Below, piece after piece: positions 6,164 through 6,742 of a stretch of 6,742 bases of DNA. Made by a program: the position numbers and the translations under genes. Within the stretch, counting starts at the first letter, position 1. Every line of letters starts with the position of its first letter. Location of the stretch: contig JAUWMN010000093.1 of NCBI GenBank assembly GCA_030613165.1, forward strand, positions 1 to 6,742. The letters run 5' to 3'. Under the pieces are notes generated by a model, which was not told the origin of the DNA, did no database searches, and saw only the letters and a list, made by a program, of their open reading frames with translations. The stretch comes from Desulfobacterales bacterium. GTDB lineage: Bacteria; Desulfobacterota; Desulfobacteria; Desulfobacterales; C00003106.

Positions 6164-6239
6164 GGTCCCATCGTCTAGCGGTTTAGGATATCGGCCTCTC
6201 ACGCCGAAGACACGGGTTCGATTCCCGTTGGGACTACCA
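6164..6239 (+). tRNA. tRNA-Glu, anticodon CUC, CCA encoded
   Basis: A 76-nt tRNA that folds fully: acceptor GGTCCCA (6164-6170) with TGGGACT (6229-6235), anticodon stem TCGGC/GCCGA (6191-6195, 6203-6207) with loop CTCTCAC, and T stem ACGGG/CCCGT with loop TTCGATT. The anticodon is CTC (6198-6200), which reads GAG. The D arm has U11-A24 and U13-G22, both known identity features for glutamyl-tRNA synthetase in E. coli. Pair 1-72 is a G-U wobble where G-C is usual, and the discriminator base is A. The 3' CCA is encoded. It has its own promoter and terminator. Confidence 0.97.
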
Positions 6240-6248
6240 TATAAAATC

Positions 6249-6281
6249 AAGGGGTTAGAGAATTTCTCTAAGCCCTTTTTT
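6249..6281 (+). terminator. Rho-independent terminator of tRNA-Glu
   Basis: The stem is AAGGG (6249-6253), a G-G mismatch, then TTAGAG (6255-6260), pairing across the loop AATTT with CTCTAA (6266-6271) and CCCTT. It is followed by six T (6276-6281). It lies 10 nt after the tRNA CCA end and points along the plus strand; there is no T-tract on the other strand. Confidence 0.9.
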
Positions 6282-6356
6282 ATGTCTTAAGGCCATGCTC
6301 CCACCACTATCCCCACCATTTATTGATGAAAATCTGTGTCAAATTGTGAGACGATA

Positions 6357-6614
6357 TCAAAAATCATCTACTATCTTATGACTACCCACGTGTTTTATGA
6401 TAAATAATTTTTCTTTCTTCTGAAATATGCACCTATATTTTTTGTCAACATAGAATTACCAATGATTTTTGATTCGGTGGATTTTCAAGGATGGATGTTT
6501 GGGATTTTGAGCTAAAAATCGGAGTTGTTTGTTGAACTTCTTTTTGACGGGTTTAGGTAGGAGGCGATAGTCTTCCCGAAGCGTTTCGGTCAAGATGATT
6601 TCTATCTCACTCAT
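6357..6614 (-). pseudogene. RelE/YafQ-like toxin, broken by an in-frame stop
   Basis: The minus-strand frame from ATG 6614 (MSEIEIILTETLREDYRLLP...) has the RelE/ParE superfamily plan: a first strand, helices with LPKPVKKKFNKQLRFLAQNP, then HPSLKIHRIKN. TAA at 6458-6456 (codon 53) ends it after NHW. Reading on in the same frame gives 32 more codons, FYVDKKYRCIF then LFIIKHVGSHKIVDDF, and a TGA at 6359-6357. That is the expected C-terminal half, with the YRxxF and VGSHK-type segments where RNase toxins of this superfamily keep key residues. The full length would be 85 residues, normal for the family. WEFYVD-like text is common at this point, so a single G-to-T change (GAA to TAA) would explain the stop. 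The ATG overlaps the antitoxin end by 8 nt. The truncated 52-residue product should be inactive. Confidence 0.85.
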
Positions 6615-6742
6615 TGAGCCATTCCAAAGCCTTGTCAATCTTCTTTCCGGGAAAACGTGCGTATCTGCCGGCCTTCAAGTCTTCATCAGACTTAAGTATC
6701 CGCTCCTGAACTTCGGGAGATTCAAAATATGCGTAGCGTTCC
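6607..6742 (-). CDS. Antitoxin-like protein, 3' part only
   Basis: Forty-four C-terminal residues are visible (ERYAYFESPEVQERILKSDE at the left edge, DLKAGRYARFPGKKIDKALEWLNE at the end); the start lies beyond 6742. The gene directly precedes the toxin frame and overlaps it by 8 nt (ATGAGTGA), the usual antitoxin-first order of type II modules. The SPEVxERIxxSxEDLKAGR-like segment recalls C-terminal toxin-wrapping tails of Phd/YefM or RelB antitoxins, but no DNA-binding domain is in view, so the subfamily cannot be named. The visible frame has no defect, so this partner seems intact although the toxin is broken. Confidence 0.7.
   Translation of the reverse strand, partial: ERYAYFESPEVQERILKSDEDLKAGRYARFPGKKIDKALEWLNE

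Noticed and set aside
6325..6340. GAAAATCTGTGTC resembling the repeat words at 2717-2746
   Set aside because: Only about 12 bases match and there is no second unit; chance similarity cannot be excluded.
6456..6458. Recoding (read-through) of the toxin TAA
   Set aside because: TAA is the stop least often recoded, and no recoding structure or context is visible; a nonsense mutation is the simpler reading.
6615..6638. Longer toxin start at 6638 adding eight residues
   Set aside because: It would overlap the antitoxin frame by 32 nt; the ATG at 6614 gives the family-like N-terminus MSEIEIIL and the usual short overlap.

Overview
The window looks like chromosomal DNA of a Gram-negative bacterium. 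My best guess is an anaerobe of the Desulfobacterota (former Deltaproteobacteria). This rests on the style of the FtsI, RsmH and HisRS sequences, moderate GC, and intergenic word-like repeats of a kind I associate with such genomes. It is inference; no marker here fixes the genus.

Layout. From about 4335 down to 1 on the minus strand runs the start of a division and cell wall (dcw) cluster, in order mraZ, rsmH (mraW), ftsL, ftsI, murE, with murE cut by the window edge. ftsL/ftsI and ftsI/murE each overlap by 4 nt (ATGA, GTGA), so these three are probably translationally coupled. The cluster starts from a strong sigma70-type promoter (TTGACA-N17-TTTAAT) followed by GTGG direct repeats that look like a MraZ operator. 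The 180-nt gap before ftsL holds two inverted copies of a short repeat and a possible second promoter.

From 4781 on the plus strand lies hisS (histidyl-tRNA synthetase), divergent from mraZ. The 490-nt region between them holds the mraZ promoter and operator, a second operator-like copy in opposite orientation, TGATCA-rich repeats with a perfect 13-bp inverted repeat, and a candidate hisS promoter. After hisS come a tandem 11-bp repeat, a promoter with a perfect TTGACA box, a tRNA-Glu(CUC) gene with encoded CCA, and a strong intrinsic terminator.

The right end, on the minus strand, holds a type II toxin-antitoxin pair: the 3' part of an antitoxin-like gene overlapping a RelE/YafQ-like toxin. 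The toxin gene carries an in-frame TAA at codon 53, and reading on through it restores a normal family C-terminus, so it is a nonsense-mutated pseudogene.

How it works together: MraZ probably controls the cluster and itself. RsmH methylates 16S rRNA. FtsL and FtsI are septal division proteins, and MurE makes the peptidoglycan precursor. hisS and tRNA-Glu are translation genes with no evident link to the cluster. I see no new defence or metabolic system here; the most notable items are the paired MraZ-like operators and the freshly broken toxin.
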